NCBI GenBank assembly: GCA_903900705.1 | Contig: CAIUOG010000134.1 | Location: forward strand, 1 to 37,997 | Source of the DNA: an uncultured Acidobacteriia bacterium | GTDB lineage: Bacteria; Acidobacteriota; Terriglobia; Bryobacterales; Bryobacteraceae | DNA length: 37,997 bases | Reading direction: 5' to 3' | Part shown: in pieces, positions 1 through 7,533 of the stretch | Numbering within the stretch: position 1 is the first letter of the stretch | Layout of the letters: every line of letters starts with the position of its first letter | Program-made: the position numbers and the translations under genes | The notes under the pieces: model-generated | Seen by the model: the letters and a program-made list of their open reading frames with translations, nothing else | Database searches by the model: none | Told to the model about the DNA's origin: nothing

Positions 1-251
1 CAGTGGTATTCGTTCATGGCTGTTTCTGGCACATGCACCGATGCAAATACGGCAAGCCCGCGCCCGCGACCAATAAAACCTTCTGGGCGGAGAAACGCCT
101 GGGCAATGTCGAACGGGACAAGAGAAACCGGGCGGCGCTGCGCAAGGAAGGCTGGAAGGTTTTCGAGATCTGGGAATGCCGGCTCCGAGACGAGGCCAGG
201 CTCAAAGCCCAACTCGACGAAATCGTCGCTTATGTCAGGACGTCCTCGTAA
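1..251 (+). CDS. vsr: Vsr very-short-patch mismatch endonuclease, 3' part only
   Basis: Vsr nicks DNA 5' to the T of T:G mismatches made by deamination of 5-methylcytosine, starting short-patch repair. About 82 C-terminal residues are visible; the family is about 130-155 long, so the start lies left of the window. The reading frame is open from base 3. The block HGCFWHMHRC followed by NVERD and WEC matches the E. coli Vsr core, including the catalytic-site His and the Cys/His residues that bind the structural zinc (numbering from base 3: C7, H12, C14, C59). The stop TAA is at 249-251 and the gene runs 22 bp into the 3' end of the convergent bshA. Vsr genes usually sit beside a cytosine-5 DNA methyltransferase, so one may lie just outside the left edge (inference). 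Identity is sure; completeness cannot be judged. Confidence 0.9.
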   Translation, partial: VVFVHGCFWHMHRCKYGKPAPATNKTFWAEKRLGNVERDKRNRAALRKEGWKVFEIWECRLRDEARLKAQLDEIVAYVRTSS

Positions 252-1351
252 TACCGCACGTACCGCGGAATAATCTTTTCCGTACAGAACCGCGTCAAAG
301 CCGTGTGGCGCGCCGCTGTGGCCATCCGGCCATGCAGCCCCTCGTCCGTCAGCAGTTCCACCGCCCGCGCGGCCTGGCCTTCCACATCCCCCACGTTCCC
401 CAGAAACCCGTCCACACCATCCGTGATCAGTTCCGGCACTCCGCCCACGCGCGTTCCGATTGCGGGCACGCCACACGCCATGGCCTCCAGCGCGGCCAGC
501 CCGAACGACTCCATTTCGCTCGGCATCAGCAGCACATGCGCCAACCGGATCAGGCTTTGAACGTTGTTCTGTTTGCCCAGGAACTCTACAGCCTTCTGCA
601 CCCCCAGCTGACCCGCCAGATGTTCCGCCGCGCCCCGCTCCGGCCCATCTCCCACCATCAGCAAACGCGCATTCGTGTGCTTCCGGACTTCGGCCAGGAT
701 CCGGATACAATCATTCACCCGCTTTACCGGCCGGAAATTCGAAAGATGGATCAGCAGCTTCTCCCCATCCGGCGCAAAACGCGCCAGGCCGCTGCGTTCC
801 GGATCGGGCGCGTAGAGCGAGCAGTTCACGAAATTGTGAATCACACGCACCTCATTGGTCACGCCGAATACCTCCAGCGTCTGACGCCGCAGGTCGTCGC
901 TGATGGCCGTCACGCCATCGGATTCTTCAATCGAGAACTTCGTAATCGGGAAATATGAGGGGTCTGTGCCCACCAGCGTGATATCGGTGCCGTGGAGCGT
1001 GGTCACAAACGGCAGTTTCCGCCGCTTCTGCACCATCTGCCGGGCCAGCATGGCAGAGATGGAGTGCGGAATCGCGTAGTGCACATGCAGCACGTCCAGA
1101 TCGTAGCTCTCCGCCACTTCCGCCATCCGCGACGCCAGAGCCAGACAATAGGGCGGGTACTGGAAAAGCGGGTAGTTCGATACCTCCACCTCGTGATAAT
1201 GAATGCGCTCCAGATTCGGATCGAGTCGGATCGGATTCGCGTACGTGATGAAGTGAACATCATGCCCGCGCGCGGCCAGTTCCATGCCTAACTCGGTCGC
1301 GACAATACCACTGCCGCCGTACGTTGGATAGCAGGTGATGCCGATGCGCAT
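230..1351 (-). CDS. bshA: N-acetyl-alpha-D-glucosaminyl L-malate synthase (bacillithiol biosynthesis)
   Basis: BshA is a cytoplasmic GT4-family glycosyltransferase that joins UDP-GlcNAc and L-malate in the first step of bacillithiol synthesis. The 373-residue length fits the family. Visible marks are the N-terminal glycine-rich loop YPTYGGSG (8-15), VHYAIPH (90-96), LHGTD (119-123), the SNFRPVKR block (204-211) that contacts the donor diphosphate, and the retaining-GT4 E-x7-E pair E281/E289 in ESFGLAALE. It lies 3 bases after the exported methyltransferase gene on the same strand, so the two are probably co-transcribed. Its 3' end overlaps vsr. BshB (deacetylase) and BshC (cysteine ligase) are not next to it. 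Use of bacillithiol as the main thiol is inferred from this gene alone. A generic GT4 enzyme is the alternative, but the N-terminal match to BshA is strong. Confidence 0.9.
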   Translation of the reverse strand: MRIGITCYPTYGGSGIVATELGMELAARGHDVHFITYANPIRLDPNLERIHYHEVEVSNYPLFQYPPYCLALASRMAEVAESYDLDVLHVHYAIPHSISAMLARQMVQKRRKLPFVTTLHGTDITLVGTDPSYFPITKFSIEESDGVTAISDDLRRQTLEVFGVTNEVRVIHNFVNCSLYAPDPERSGLARFAPDGEKLLIHLSNFRPVKRVNDCIRILAEVRKHTNARLLMVGDGPERGAAEHLAGQLGVQKAVEFLGKQNNVQSLIRLAHVLLMPSEMESFGLAALEAMACGVPAIGTRVGGVPELITDGVDGFLGNVGDVEGQAARAVELLTDEGLHGRMATAARHTALTRFCTEKIIPRYVRYYEDVLT

Positions 1352-1354
1352 GCT

Positions 1355-1924
1355 CTATCGGATGTAGAGATAGAGCGTGTGGCTTCGGCCTTCGCCGTCG
1401 TCGGGAATAGTCATCGTCTTCACCGGAGTCCAGCCGCCGATACCAAAATCGTGCGCCACGATCCGGGTGCCCTTCTTCAACTGGGCTTCGAGCATGGGAC
1501 GGGCCTTGATGTTCGATTCCGGCAACAGATAAACGGTGATCAGGTTCGCCGACGAATAATTCTGCTTCAGAATGTCGCCATGCACGATGCGGGCGGATTT
1601 CTGCAAGCCGAGCTTGCGGATCTTCGCCTCGCTGGAAATGAAGAGGTCGCCATCCAGTTCAATCCCGGTGGCGTCGGCATGGTACTTCTGCGCCGCCATA
1701 ATCACGATCCGGCCGTCGCCGCTGCCCAGGTCGTACATCTTCTCGCCGGCCTTGAGTTGCCCGAACTCCAGCATCTTGTCGACAATCAGTTCGGGCGTCG
1801 GGTAGTACGGCGCGAGCTTTTCACCGGTGGGTGGATTGGTGTCCCCTTGCGCCGGAACCTGCTGCGCCGGGGCGGAAAAACCCGCCAGCAACAGACAAAT
1901 GAGGGCTAAACTCTTTCGAATCAT
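1355..1924 (-). CDS. exported class I SAM-dependent methyltransferase-like protein
   Basis: A 189-residue Rossmann-fold methyltransferase. After a clear signal peptide (hydrophobic residues 6-18, likely cut near A20) comes the AdoMet-binding motif I, DLGSGDGRIV (65-74), an acidic residue ending strand beta-2 (E89), and HGDILK (115-120), the usual motif pattern of class I enzymes. The substrate is unknown. Export is odd because AdoMet is cytoplasmic; the N-terminal segment may act as a membrane anchor, or the protein may have lost catalysis. It is directly followed by bshA with a 3-base gap. Upstream on the minus strand AGGAG lies 12 bases before the ATG, and a TAGAAT -10-like hexamer lies at 1964-1969 without a good -35. 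The family call is firm, the role unknown. Confidence 0.8.
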   Translation of the reverse strand: MIRKSLALICLLLAGFSAPAQQVPAQGDTNPPTGEKLAPYYPTPELIVDKMLEFGQLKAGEKMYDLGSGDGRIVIMAAQKYHADATGIELDGDLFISSEAKIRKLGLQKSARIVHGDILKQNYSSANLITVYLLPESNIKARPMLEAQLKKGTRIVAHDFGIGGWTPVKTMTIPDDGEGRSHTLYLYIR

Positions 1925-2168
1925 CAGCGTGAAAACTCCTGGGCATGAGGCCCGGCAAACTTGATTCTATACGGGATCCGGAACCCCTCCACATCCGTTC
2001 CACAGACCATGTGAAAAAGCCTGTGGAAAACATCACGCCAGAGCCCGTAAGCCACCGATTTGCAACACAGATGTAACAGAATGCACCGCATTGAAGCAAC
2101 CGCCCAACATGCCCATAAGCCGCTGATTCCAATGGGCATTAACCAAGGTTATTACTGAATTTTTGCAG
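1925..2168. other. intergenic region between pyrE-like gene and methyltransferase gene
   Basis: This 244-base gap separates two minus-strand genes. It holds an 8-bp inverted repeat, ATGCCCAT (2109-2116) and ATGGGCAT (2132-2139), with a 15-base spacer and no following T-run on the minus strand, so it is not a standard terminator. A minus-strand -10-like TAGAAT (1964-1969) could start transcription of the methyltransferase-bshA pair. No open frame with coding character is evident. Confidence 0.4.
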
Positions 2169-2783
2169 CTAAACCCAAACCTTCGTTGGGGCGTCGCCCC
2201 CGGCGCATAACTGGCACGAGCCCGCGTCGGCATAATAACTTGCGTCCAGCTCCGCCAGGTAGTAAAGGGGAAGCGAACCAAAGTCGTGCGTTTTCGGCGT
2301 GGGCTGGTAGACGATCACGGCCAGTCCGAGGACGATGGCGCCATAGCTTTCGAGCGTCGTCTTCAGGTCAGCCAGATTCCGACCGGAGTGCAGAATGTCG
2401 TCCACCAGCATGATCTGCTCTCCCGGCTGGGGAGCGATAAACGGGCGGAAGCGGTAGGCGCCACCCGGCGTCTCCCGTTCCGCCCAATACGCTTTCTTCG
2501 CCTGCAACGCTTCACAGAGCCCGTAGGCGACAGGCAGCCCGCCCGTGGCCGGGCTTACGATCGAAAGGTCTTTCAGTGATGTCCGGATCTCCGTGTTCCG
2601 CCGCAGCAACCGGCTCAGCCCCACCGTCAGAACCTTGGCGTGTTCGTAGTGCTGCAGCGCCAACGGCACCTGCAGGTACTCATCGGAATGCGAACCGTTC
2701 GGAAACTCGAAATGCCCGGTGCGCAGCGCACCCGTATCGCGCAGCACCGTCACCACATCTTCCTGCTCCGGCAGAAACTTCAT
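2169..2783 (-). CDS. pyrE: orotate phosphoribosyltransferase-like protein
   Basis: OPRTase makes orotidine 5'-monophosphate from orotate and PRPP in pyrimidine synthesis. The 204-residue protein has the PRPP-binding signature MLVDDILHSGRNL (125-137) with the paired Asp, the SPATGG loop (77-82), and a type I phosphoribosyltransferase layout. The C-terminal CQLCAGG motif (190-196) resembles the Cys-containing tail of the Thermus/archaeal-like OPRTase branch. A Shine-Dalgarno GGAGAG sits 6 bases before the ATG. The gene is alone, without other pyr genes, so it could serve in salvage or be a paralogue. It belongs to the type I phosphoribosyltransferases for certain; orotate specificity is probable. 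Confidence 0.75.
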   Translation of the reverse strand: MKFLPEQEDVVTVLRDTGALRTGHFEFPNGSHSDEYLQVPLALQHYEHAKVLTVGLSRLLRRNTEIRTSLKDLSIVSPATGGLPVAYGLCEALQAKKAYWAERETPGGAYRFRPFIAPQPGEQIMLVDDILHSGRNLADLKTTLESYGAIVLGLAVIVYQPTPKTHDFGSLPLYYLAELDASYYADAGSCQLCAGGDAPTKVWV

Positions 2784-2936
2784 AAAGACTCTCCGACCTC
2801 AGGATACAGCCGATCATGACAAAATGATGAGTCTACCGCTTGACAACCGCTCTATAAAGTAATGCGATAGGGACCATCAGTACTCGCAATCAAGATTTAC
2901 GAAACTAACTTCCTCCTCAGCGCACTAATACTGTAG
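2784..2936. other. divergent intergenic region, possible promoter
   Basis: This region separates the leftward pyrE-like gene from the rightward small gene. On the plus strand a perfect TTGACA (2840-2845) is followed after 17 bases by the poor -10 TGCGAT (2863-2868). The same box read on the minus strand is TTGTCA, which could serve pyrE. Evidence is weak on both sides. Confidence 0.3.
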
Positions 2937-3191
2937 ATGCAACGTATGGAAGATATGGGGATGCAAATGCCAAACATGGAAGCTCTTCGCAACGAAGCGC
3001 TGTTCGCGGGCGCACTGGATCCGATGACCCTTCGGTTTCAAATCGTTGAATACGACAAGTTCTCCGGCGAGCTGCTCAGCGTGCCGGGCGGAAACATGGG
3101 CCTCGAAGAGGCCATCGAAACCACTGCGGGACTCATTCAGAAGCGGCAGGATTCGCACTTTTGCCTCGAACCCGTGGGCTTTATCCAATAG
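2937..3191 (+). CDS. small hypothetical protein, 84 aa or shorter
   Basis: I do not recognise this protein. It has an acidic, non-membrane composition, a Met-rich start, and the phrase LRFQIVEYDKFSGELLSVPGG in its middle, which reads like a beta-rich globular domain. Five in-frame ATGs occur at 2937, 2946, 2955, 2961 and 2967; GGAAG at 2948-2952 sits 8 bases before the ATG at 2961, so the protein may begin there (76 aa). It stands between the divergent pyrE-like gene and the large PEPCK-like gene, 186 bases before the latter. Codon use looks like its neighbours, and the antisense frame over the same bases is less convincing. Confidence 0.6.
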   Translation: MQRMEDMGMQMPNMEALRNEALFAGALDPMTLRFQIVEYDKFSGELLSVPGGNMGLEEAIETTAGLIQKRQDSHFCLEPVGFIQ

Positions 3192-3294
3192 TCGGTCAGG
3201 TCCGTTTTTAACCAGAGATCACAATCCAAGCTGCGCTTTCAGCTGCGATAAATTCTGCCCTCGCGGACTGCTCTGTTACCCTGATTCTTAGCCT

Positions 3295-3370
3295 GCAACG
3301 CCTGTTCCGTCAGCCCCTGATGAGGGCTGCGCGGAACCCCGTCATGGCGGTGCGGGACCTACTGAGGAGA
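3295..3370 (+). promoter_or_regulatory. structured mRNA leader just before the PEPCK-like gene
   Basis: The 186-base leader ends in compact potential RNA structure. TTCCG and CAGCCC (about 3306-3317) pair with GGGCTG and CGGAA (about 3325-3338) to form an 11-bp hairpin with a small internal loop and the 7-base apical loop CTGATGA. A second G/C-rich stem is possible in 3339-3360, immediately followed by the Shine-Dalgarno GAGGAGA (3364-3370). A direct repeat AGCTGCG also occurs twice near 3231-3250. The position next to the ribosome site suggests translational control, for example a riboswitch or protein-binding leader, but I do not recognise the class. Confidence 0.4.
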
Positions 3371-3377
3371 TACGGAC

Positions 3378-6300
3378 TTGCACCAGACTGACGGGGATCT
3401 TTTTCGCTACATCAATCTGAAATTGGCGTCGCTGGGACAGCCAACCAGTTCAAAAATCTCAGATCCTGCCTTTCTTGAACTGGCCGGACCTCTGCTGCGG
3501 AATTTTCATCAGAAGGATCTTCTCCTGGGTGGGCGCCACTGTCCGGCCGATTCCCGCATCCAGGCCTATCTCGATTCCTACCTGGAAGGCACGGCGGTTC
3601 CGCGTCTCCCGTCCGACACTTTTGTTCTCGATCGCCCCGGGCTGGCGCGTGCCATGTCCCTCCCCGCCGGCGAGGATTTTTACTCTTCTCCGTATCTGAA
3701 GTCCTACCGCGTCGCCCAGGGAGTCCTGCACAACCCGAAGAGCGACCGCCGCACCACCAAAGGCATCTTCCACGTGGTGGAAGGTGGACTCCCCGTTCCC
3801 GCCGACAAAATCACCGTGCCGAAGCAGGCTTTTCGCGCCCTGCTGGACGCCGCCTTCTGTCCGCCCGATGACGTTCTCGCACTGCCCTACACCGCGAATC
3901 AGCCCGAACAGGTCCGGCTCTTCGTTTCTCTGCTGCTGCGCCCGGTTATCTGCCCCGCCACGGGCGCCGAACCGGAAAAGCGCATGGAAACGCGCTTCTT
4001 CGCGCCGGCCAGTCTGGTCAGTAATCTCGACTTCATTGAAGGAATCTTCGGCAACGCGGGCGACCCGTTTCTGCCGGAAAATGATGCCGCGCTCGACACC
4101 GAGGGCTGGAGCGGACACACCGGCTGCGTCATCCTTGCCCCGCACCTGGTGGGCTTCAAAAAGAAAGATCTCGGCCTCCCGCGCTTTGACGACGCCACCG
4201 CGCTGCAGCGCCGGGACGGCATGTGCTGGAAGGACGAAAACGAAGCCTACAATGGCGGCGAGGCCTTCAAGATCACCTGCCGGGACATGCGCGGCGTGAT
4301 CGTCACGGTGATCGCTGACAACTACTACGGCTATTGCAAGAAGGAAGTCAAAACCCAGATCAGCTACGCGGCCAACCTGTTTGGCATCTGCGAGGAGGAG
4401 CACGCGGGCGGCGCCATCGCCTTCCCTGCCTACGTGCTCGGCCAGGAATTCTATGCGGGCCGCACGGTTCTCACCAAAAAAGTGGTTTACGAAGAAGCTA
4501 TGAGCTTCCTCGGCGACCGCGTGGAACTCCGGCCGGAGCGTTATGCCGTCGACAAGACCTGGTCCGATATCTTCTACGTCCCCGAAAACGCCGACTTCCT
4601 CGTTCGCGAGGGCTGTGTCCGGTGGCCCTGGAACGGCTCCACACATCAACTCGTGCTGCGCGCCGGCGAAACCTACGTACTGCCGTGGGGCACCAAGATC
4701 CGGCTCGAAAAGCAGACCGGCGGCGCATCCTGGCGGCTTATTGCATCCCGCGCGGATGGCATTCTCTGCCACAAACCCTGTACCGTTTCCGGCGGCGGCA
4801 AATCTGAAATCTCAAAATCGCTCGACAGCATCGTCTTAAAGGGACCAGTTTTCGTCAGCGACTACCACGGCGACATCGAACAGGTAGCCGCCATCCTGCA
4901 AAAAGACTTCTCCGGCATTTACCGGATGCCCACTGACCCGGTCCGGGCGCAGCGACCGATCCTCAGCCCGGAACGTTCCCTTGGCTCCGTCATTCAGCTG
5001 CTCACACCGTCCAACGGCTATACCGATGAGCACAATGCCTGGGTCCGCGCCCTGCCGCCCACCATCCGCCAGCTGATCGTCACCGTCAAACGTTACTATC
5101 GCCCCGCGTGGGGCGAAAACTGGCAACGCTTCTTCACCGTCGACCGCATCAACGGCTACCTCGGCAACGAACTCAAGTTCGATAACCAGAAACTCACCGG
5201 CAACTACCTCCGTGTCGGTTATGACCCCAGCGGTTCCTGGCGCATCTACAAGCTGCGGCCCGACTTTAACGCGGCCGACAAAGTGCAGGTGGAAGACGAC
5301 ATCACCGCCTCCGCCGTGGTGCCCGCCTCCAGCCTGAACAATCTGGACCCGAAATACACCAACCAGAGCGTGAAACTGCTCACCAACTGCGAAGCCCTGC
5401 TGTTCCAGCGCCCGGACGATGCCGTCCACCGCGGCTTCGACAAAGACGCCGAAGCCGACCTCGCCTCCCCGGGCAACTTCATCTCCAATTTCGAGCCCCT
5501 CACCGTGGAGAAGGCGCAGGCTCTTGTGGATCAGGTGGTCAAGTTTGACCAATATTCAGACCCCATGAAGAACCTGATCGCGGACTTTGCCAAATCGCCG
5601 AAGACGCAATTCGTGGTCTCCTCCGCGCACGCACGCCTGGTGGACGGCAAGCCCTCGAAAAACCCGCGTTACCTGCAGCGCAGACCGGATCTCGCCAATC
5701 CCCGCAACGGCTACCTGGCCGAAATTGGCACCCGTCTGGCGCGCGAAATCCCCCCGGATCAGAAGGTTCACTTCCCCGTCAGCGCCGTACTGGCCGGACG
5801 CCGCAACAATCCGCCCGAACCCGGCGTGCCGCCACTCGCCGTCTACAGCCCCATCCATTACCAGGAACTGCCGGAGCTGTTTATGGATTTCATCTGCAGC
5901 CTGACCGGTAAGTCGCCCTCCACCACCGGCTTCGGCAGCGAAGGAGCCCTCACCAAAGGCCCCTTCAACGCGCTTTGGCCCGTGGTGGACGTCAACAACG
6001 CCCTGGTTTCCGCCATCGTTACCGGCTACGGCGGCTTCACCACAGCCGCCGGACACGTGGGCCCGAAGTACCGCGTCGACCACGACAACAGCATGCTGGT
6101 CCCGGAGATCTGGTGCCGCATGCGCGTCCACGAACGCGAACCGCAGTTCCTCATCGAAAAAGGCCTGCTAGAGAAGGTGGAAGACTTCGAGTATCAGGGC
6201 CGCACCATCTTCGCCAGCCGTCTTGGCTACCGCATCACTTCCACTTTCGTGGACCGCTTCCTCGGCCGCATTTTCGAAATGCCGGGCACGGTCTTCCCGG

Positions 6301-6722
6301 ATGAATTGCTTCGCCCCGAAACGCAGGGGCTGGACGTTTTTGTGGAAGGCGTGGAGGCCATCTGCGAGGCCCAGCGCGGCGTCGCCCTGAACTACTTCGA
6401 AGACGGCAGCGTGGAAGCAGCCTGTCCGCCGGTCAAGGCCCTGCTGCACATCATGGCCTACGGCGAGTATCAGGGTAAGAAAGTGACGGACCCGGCAATC
6501 CGCGCCATGTTCACGCGTGACGCCATGCTGGCCAGTGATTGGTACCAGGAACGTCTGCGCGTGAAACAGCAACGCGACATCGCTCTCTGGACCCGGCACG
6601 TCGCCGCGACCGGTTCGGATGCCGCCCGTAAACGCCTCGCTCACGTAAGTTCCGGGGCTTATCTTCGGGAACTGACGGGAACCATCGGCGCAGATCCCTT
6701 CCACCTCCAAACCCCGCAATGA
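3378..6722 (+). CDS. probable PPi-type phosphoenolpyruvate carboxykinase (large form)
   Basis: The 1114-residue soluble protein has no signal peptide, membrane segments or repeats. Its size and the glycine-rich, Lys-containing loop HKPCTVSGGGKSEISKSL (465-482) suggest the large pyrophosphate-dependent PEPCK family known from Entamoeba and Propionibacterium, which is about 1,100 residues long and only distantly related to GTP- and ATP-type PEPCK. That enzyme interconverts oxaloacetate and PEP with PPi/phosphate. A second conserved-looking loop is TGKSPSTTGFGSEGALTKG (843-861), and KYRVDHDNS occurs at 897-905. The start is TTG at 3378, supported by GAGGAGA seven bases upstream. The gene is monocistronic, with a structured leader before it and a terminator after it. 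Family assignment comes from size and motif memory, not alignment; an unrelated large enzyme cannot be excluded. Confidence 0.6.
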   Translation: MHQTDGDLFRYINLKLASLGQPTSSKISDPAFLELAGPLLRNFHQKDLLLGGRHCPADSRIQAYLDSYLEGTAVPRLPSDTFVLDRPGLARAMSLPAGEDFYSSPYLKSYRVAQGVLHNPKSDRRTTKGIFHVVEGGLPVPADKITVPKQAFRALLDAAFCPPDDVLALPYTANQPEQVRLFVSLLLRPVICPATGAEPEKRMETRFFAPASLVSNLDFIEGIFGNAGDPFLPENDAALDTEGWSGHTGCVILAPHLVGFKKKDLGLPRFDDATALQRRDGMCWKDENEAYNGGEAFKITCRDMRGVIVTVIADNYYGYCKKEVKTQISYAANLFGICEEEHAGGAIAFPAYVLGQEFYAGRTVLTKKVVYEEAMSFLGDRVELRPERYAVDKTWSDIFYVPENADFLVREGCVRWPWNGSTHQLVLRAGETYVLPWGTKIRLEKQTGGASWRLIASRADGILCHKPCTVSGGGKSEISKSLDSIVLKGPVFVSDYHGDIEQVAAILQKDFSGIYRMPTDPVRAQRPILSPERSLGSVIQLLTPSNGYTDEHNAWVRALPPTIRQLIVTVKRYYRPAWGENWQRFFTVDRINGYLGNELKFDNQKLTGNYLRVGYDPSGSWRIYKLRPDFNAADKVQVEDDITASAVVPASSLNNLDPKYTNQSVKLLTNCEALLFQRPDDAVHRGFDKDAEADLASPGNFISNFEPLTVEKAQALVDQVVKFDQYSDPMKNLIADFAKSPKTQFVVSSAHARLVDGKPSKNPRYLQRRPDLANPRNGYLAEIGTRLAREIPPDQKVHFPVSAVLAGRRNNPPEPGVPPLAVYSPIHYQELPELFMDFICSLTGKSPSTTGFGSEGALTKGPFNALWPVVDVNNALVSAIVTGYGGFTTAAGHVGPKYRVDHDNSMLVPEIWCRMRVHEREPQFLIEKGLLEKVEDFEYQGRTIFASRLGYRITSTFVDRFLGRIFEMPGTVFPDELLRPETQGLDVFVEGVEAICEAQRGVALNYFEDGSVEAACPPVKALLHIMAYGEYQGKKVTDPAIRAMFTRDAMLASDWYQERLRVKQQRDIALWTRHVAATGSDAARKRLAHVSSGAYLRELTGTIGADPFHLQTPQ

Positions 6723-6731
6723 AGGGGAAGA

Positions 6732-6757
6732 CCGGGGCAGCGGAGGATCTGCCCCGG
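6732..6757 (+). other. 9-bp perfect hairpin in the 3' UTR of the PEPCK-like gene
   Basis: CCGGGGCAG (6732-6740) and CTGCCCCGG (6749-6757) form a perfect stem with an 8-base loop, ten bases after the stop codon. There is no T-run, so it is more likely a 3'-end stabiliser than a terminator. A second hairpin (GGAA/TTCC plus CGCTC/GAGCG, 6761-6785) follows directly. Confidence 0.6.
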
Positions 6758-6812
6758 CGTGGAACCGCTCCGTTCGAGCGATTCCGCTGTTCTACTGATA
6801 CAGGCGTAAAAC

Positions 6813-6846
6813 GCTGACAAAAGCGGTCAGCTTTTTCGCGTTTTTT
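6813..6846. terminator. rho-independent terminator, probably bidirectional
   Basis: GCTGAC (6813-6818) pairs with GTCAGC (6826-6831) around a 7-base loop. It is followed on the plus strand by TTTTTCGCGTTTTTT. Read on the minus strand the same stem is followed by GTTTTAC. It lies between the convergent PEPCK-like and sigma factor genes and can end both. Confidence 0.8.
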
Positions 6847-7429
6847 ACTGCCCCTTGTCCGGGAGCGTCGACAGTTCCCGCCGCAGCCAGGCGCTCGCGA
6901 GTTGCATATCGCGCTTCACGGTGGAAAGGCTCAGGCCCAGAGCCGCCGCGATTTCCTCCCGGTCCAGCCCGCCGAAGTGCCGCAGTTCCATGATCCGGGC
7001 TTTGCGTTCATCAAACGCCGCCAACCGGTCCAGCGCCTGATGCACGGCCAGAACTTCCTCGGATTGCTGAACGCTCACCTGCATCGCCTCCGTCAATATT
7101 TCCCGCTGCGCGCTGCCACGTTTGGCGGAGAGGCGTTTCCGGGCAAAATCCACCAGAATCTGCCGCATGATCTGCGCGGCCACCCCGAAGAAATGCGCAC
7201 GATTCTCAAATTCCGGAACGTTCTGTCGCAGCAGCCGCAGATAGGCTTCATTGATCAGCGCGGTGGGCTGCAGCGTATGGTCGCTGCGTTCCCGCCGCAG
7301 ACAGGCCGCCGCCACACGCCGCAGTTCCTGCTGCACAATCGGCGTTAGCTCCGCCAGCGCCCGCGGGTCGCCTTTGCGCCAGTCCGACAGCATTTGCGTC
7401 ACATCCGGGCTTCTTCCTTCAGCCGTCAT
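6845..7429 (-). CDS. ECF-type RNA polymerase sigma factor (TIGR02999-like)
   Basis: A 194-residue sigma-70 family protein with region 2 at roughly 25-100 (including HTLQPTALINEAYLRL and the RAHFFGVAAQIMRQ helix) and a region 4 helix-turn-helix at roughly 130-185 (LRHFGGLDREEIAAALGLS, then STVKRDMQLASAWLRREL). This is the pattern of the TIGR02999 group common in Acidobacteriota and Planctomycetes. In that group the partner is often a membrane Ser/Thr kinase or an unknown signal rather than a classical anti-sigma factor; neither is adjacent here, so it is an orphan. A strong Shine-Dalgarno, GGAGG, lies 4 bases before the ATG. It is divergent from the exported amidohydrolase with a 104-base gap, which might be a target. 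Targets are unknown. Confidence 0.9.
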   Translation of the reverse strand: MTAEGRSPDVTQMLSDWRKGDPRALAELTPIVQQELRRVAAACLRRERSDHTLQPTALINEAYLRLLRQNVPEFENRAHFFGVAAQIMRQILVDFARKRLSAKRGSAQREILTEAMQVSVQQSEEVLAVHQALDRLAAFDERKARIMELRHFGGLDREEIAAALGLSLSTVKRDMQLASAWLRRELSTLPDKGQ

Positions 7430-7533
7430 TTCCCTCCGCCGTCAATTTTTCAATAGTAATGCAAACCGCGCCGTCGTATCGACATTTGAGCAGGGCCTTT
7501 CCCCCGGGAAGAGTTGCCTGACACAATGTAGCC

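Noticed and set aside
3318-3345. Hammerhead ribozyme core (CTGATGA followed by GGAA and GTC)
   Set aside because: CTGATGA is the apical loop of the CAGCCC/GGGCTG hairpin, the later segment is G-GAA instead of C-GAA, and no proper stem II can form.
3459-4772. 437-codon open frame on the minus strand
   Set aside because: Antisense to the PEPCK-like gene, with no ribosome site and no recognisable motif.
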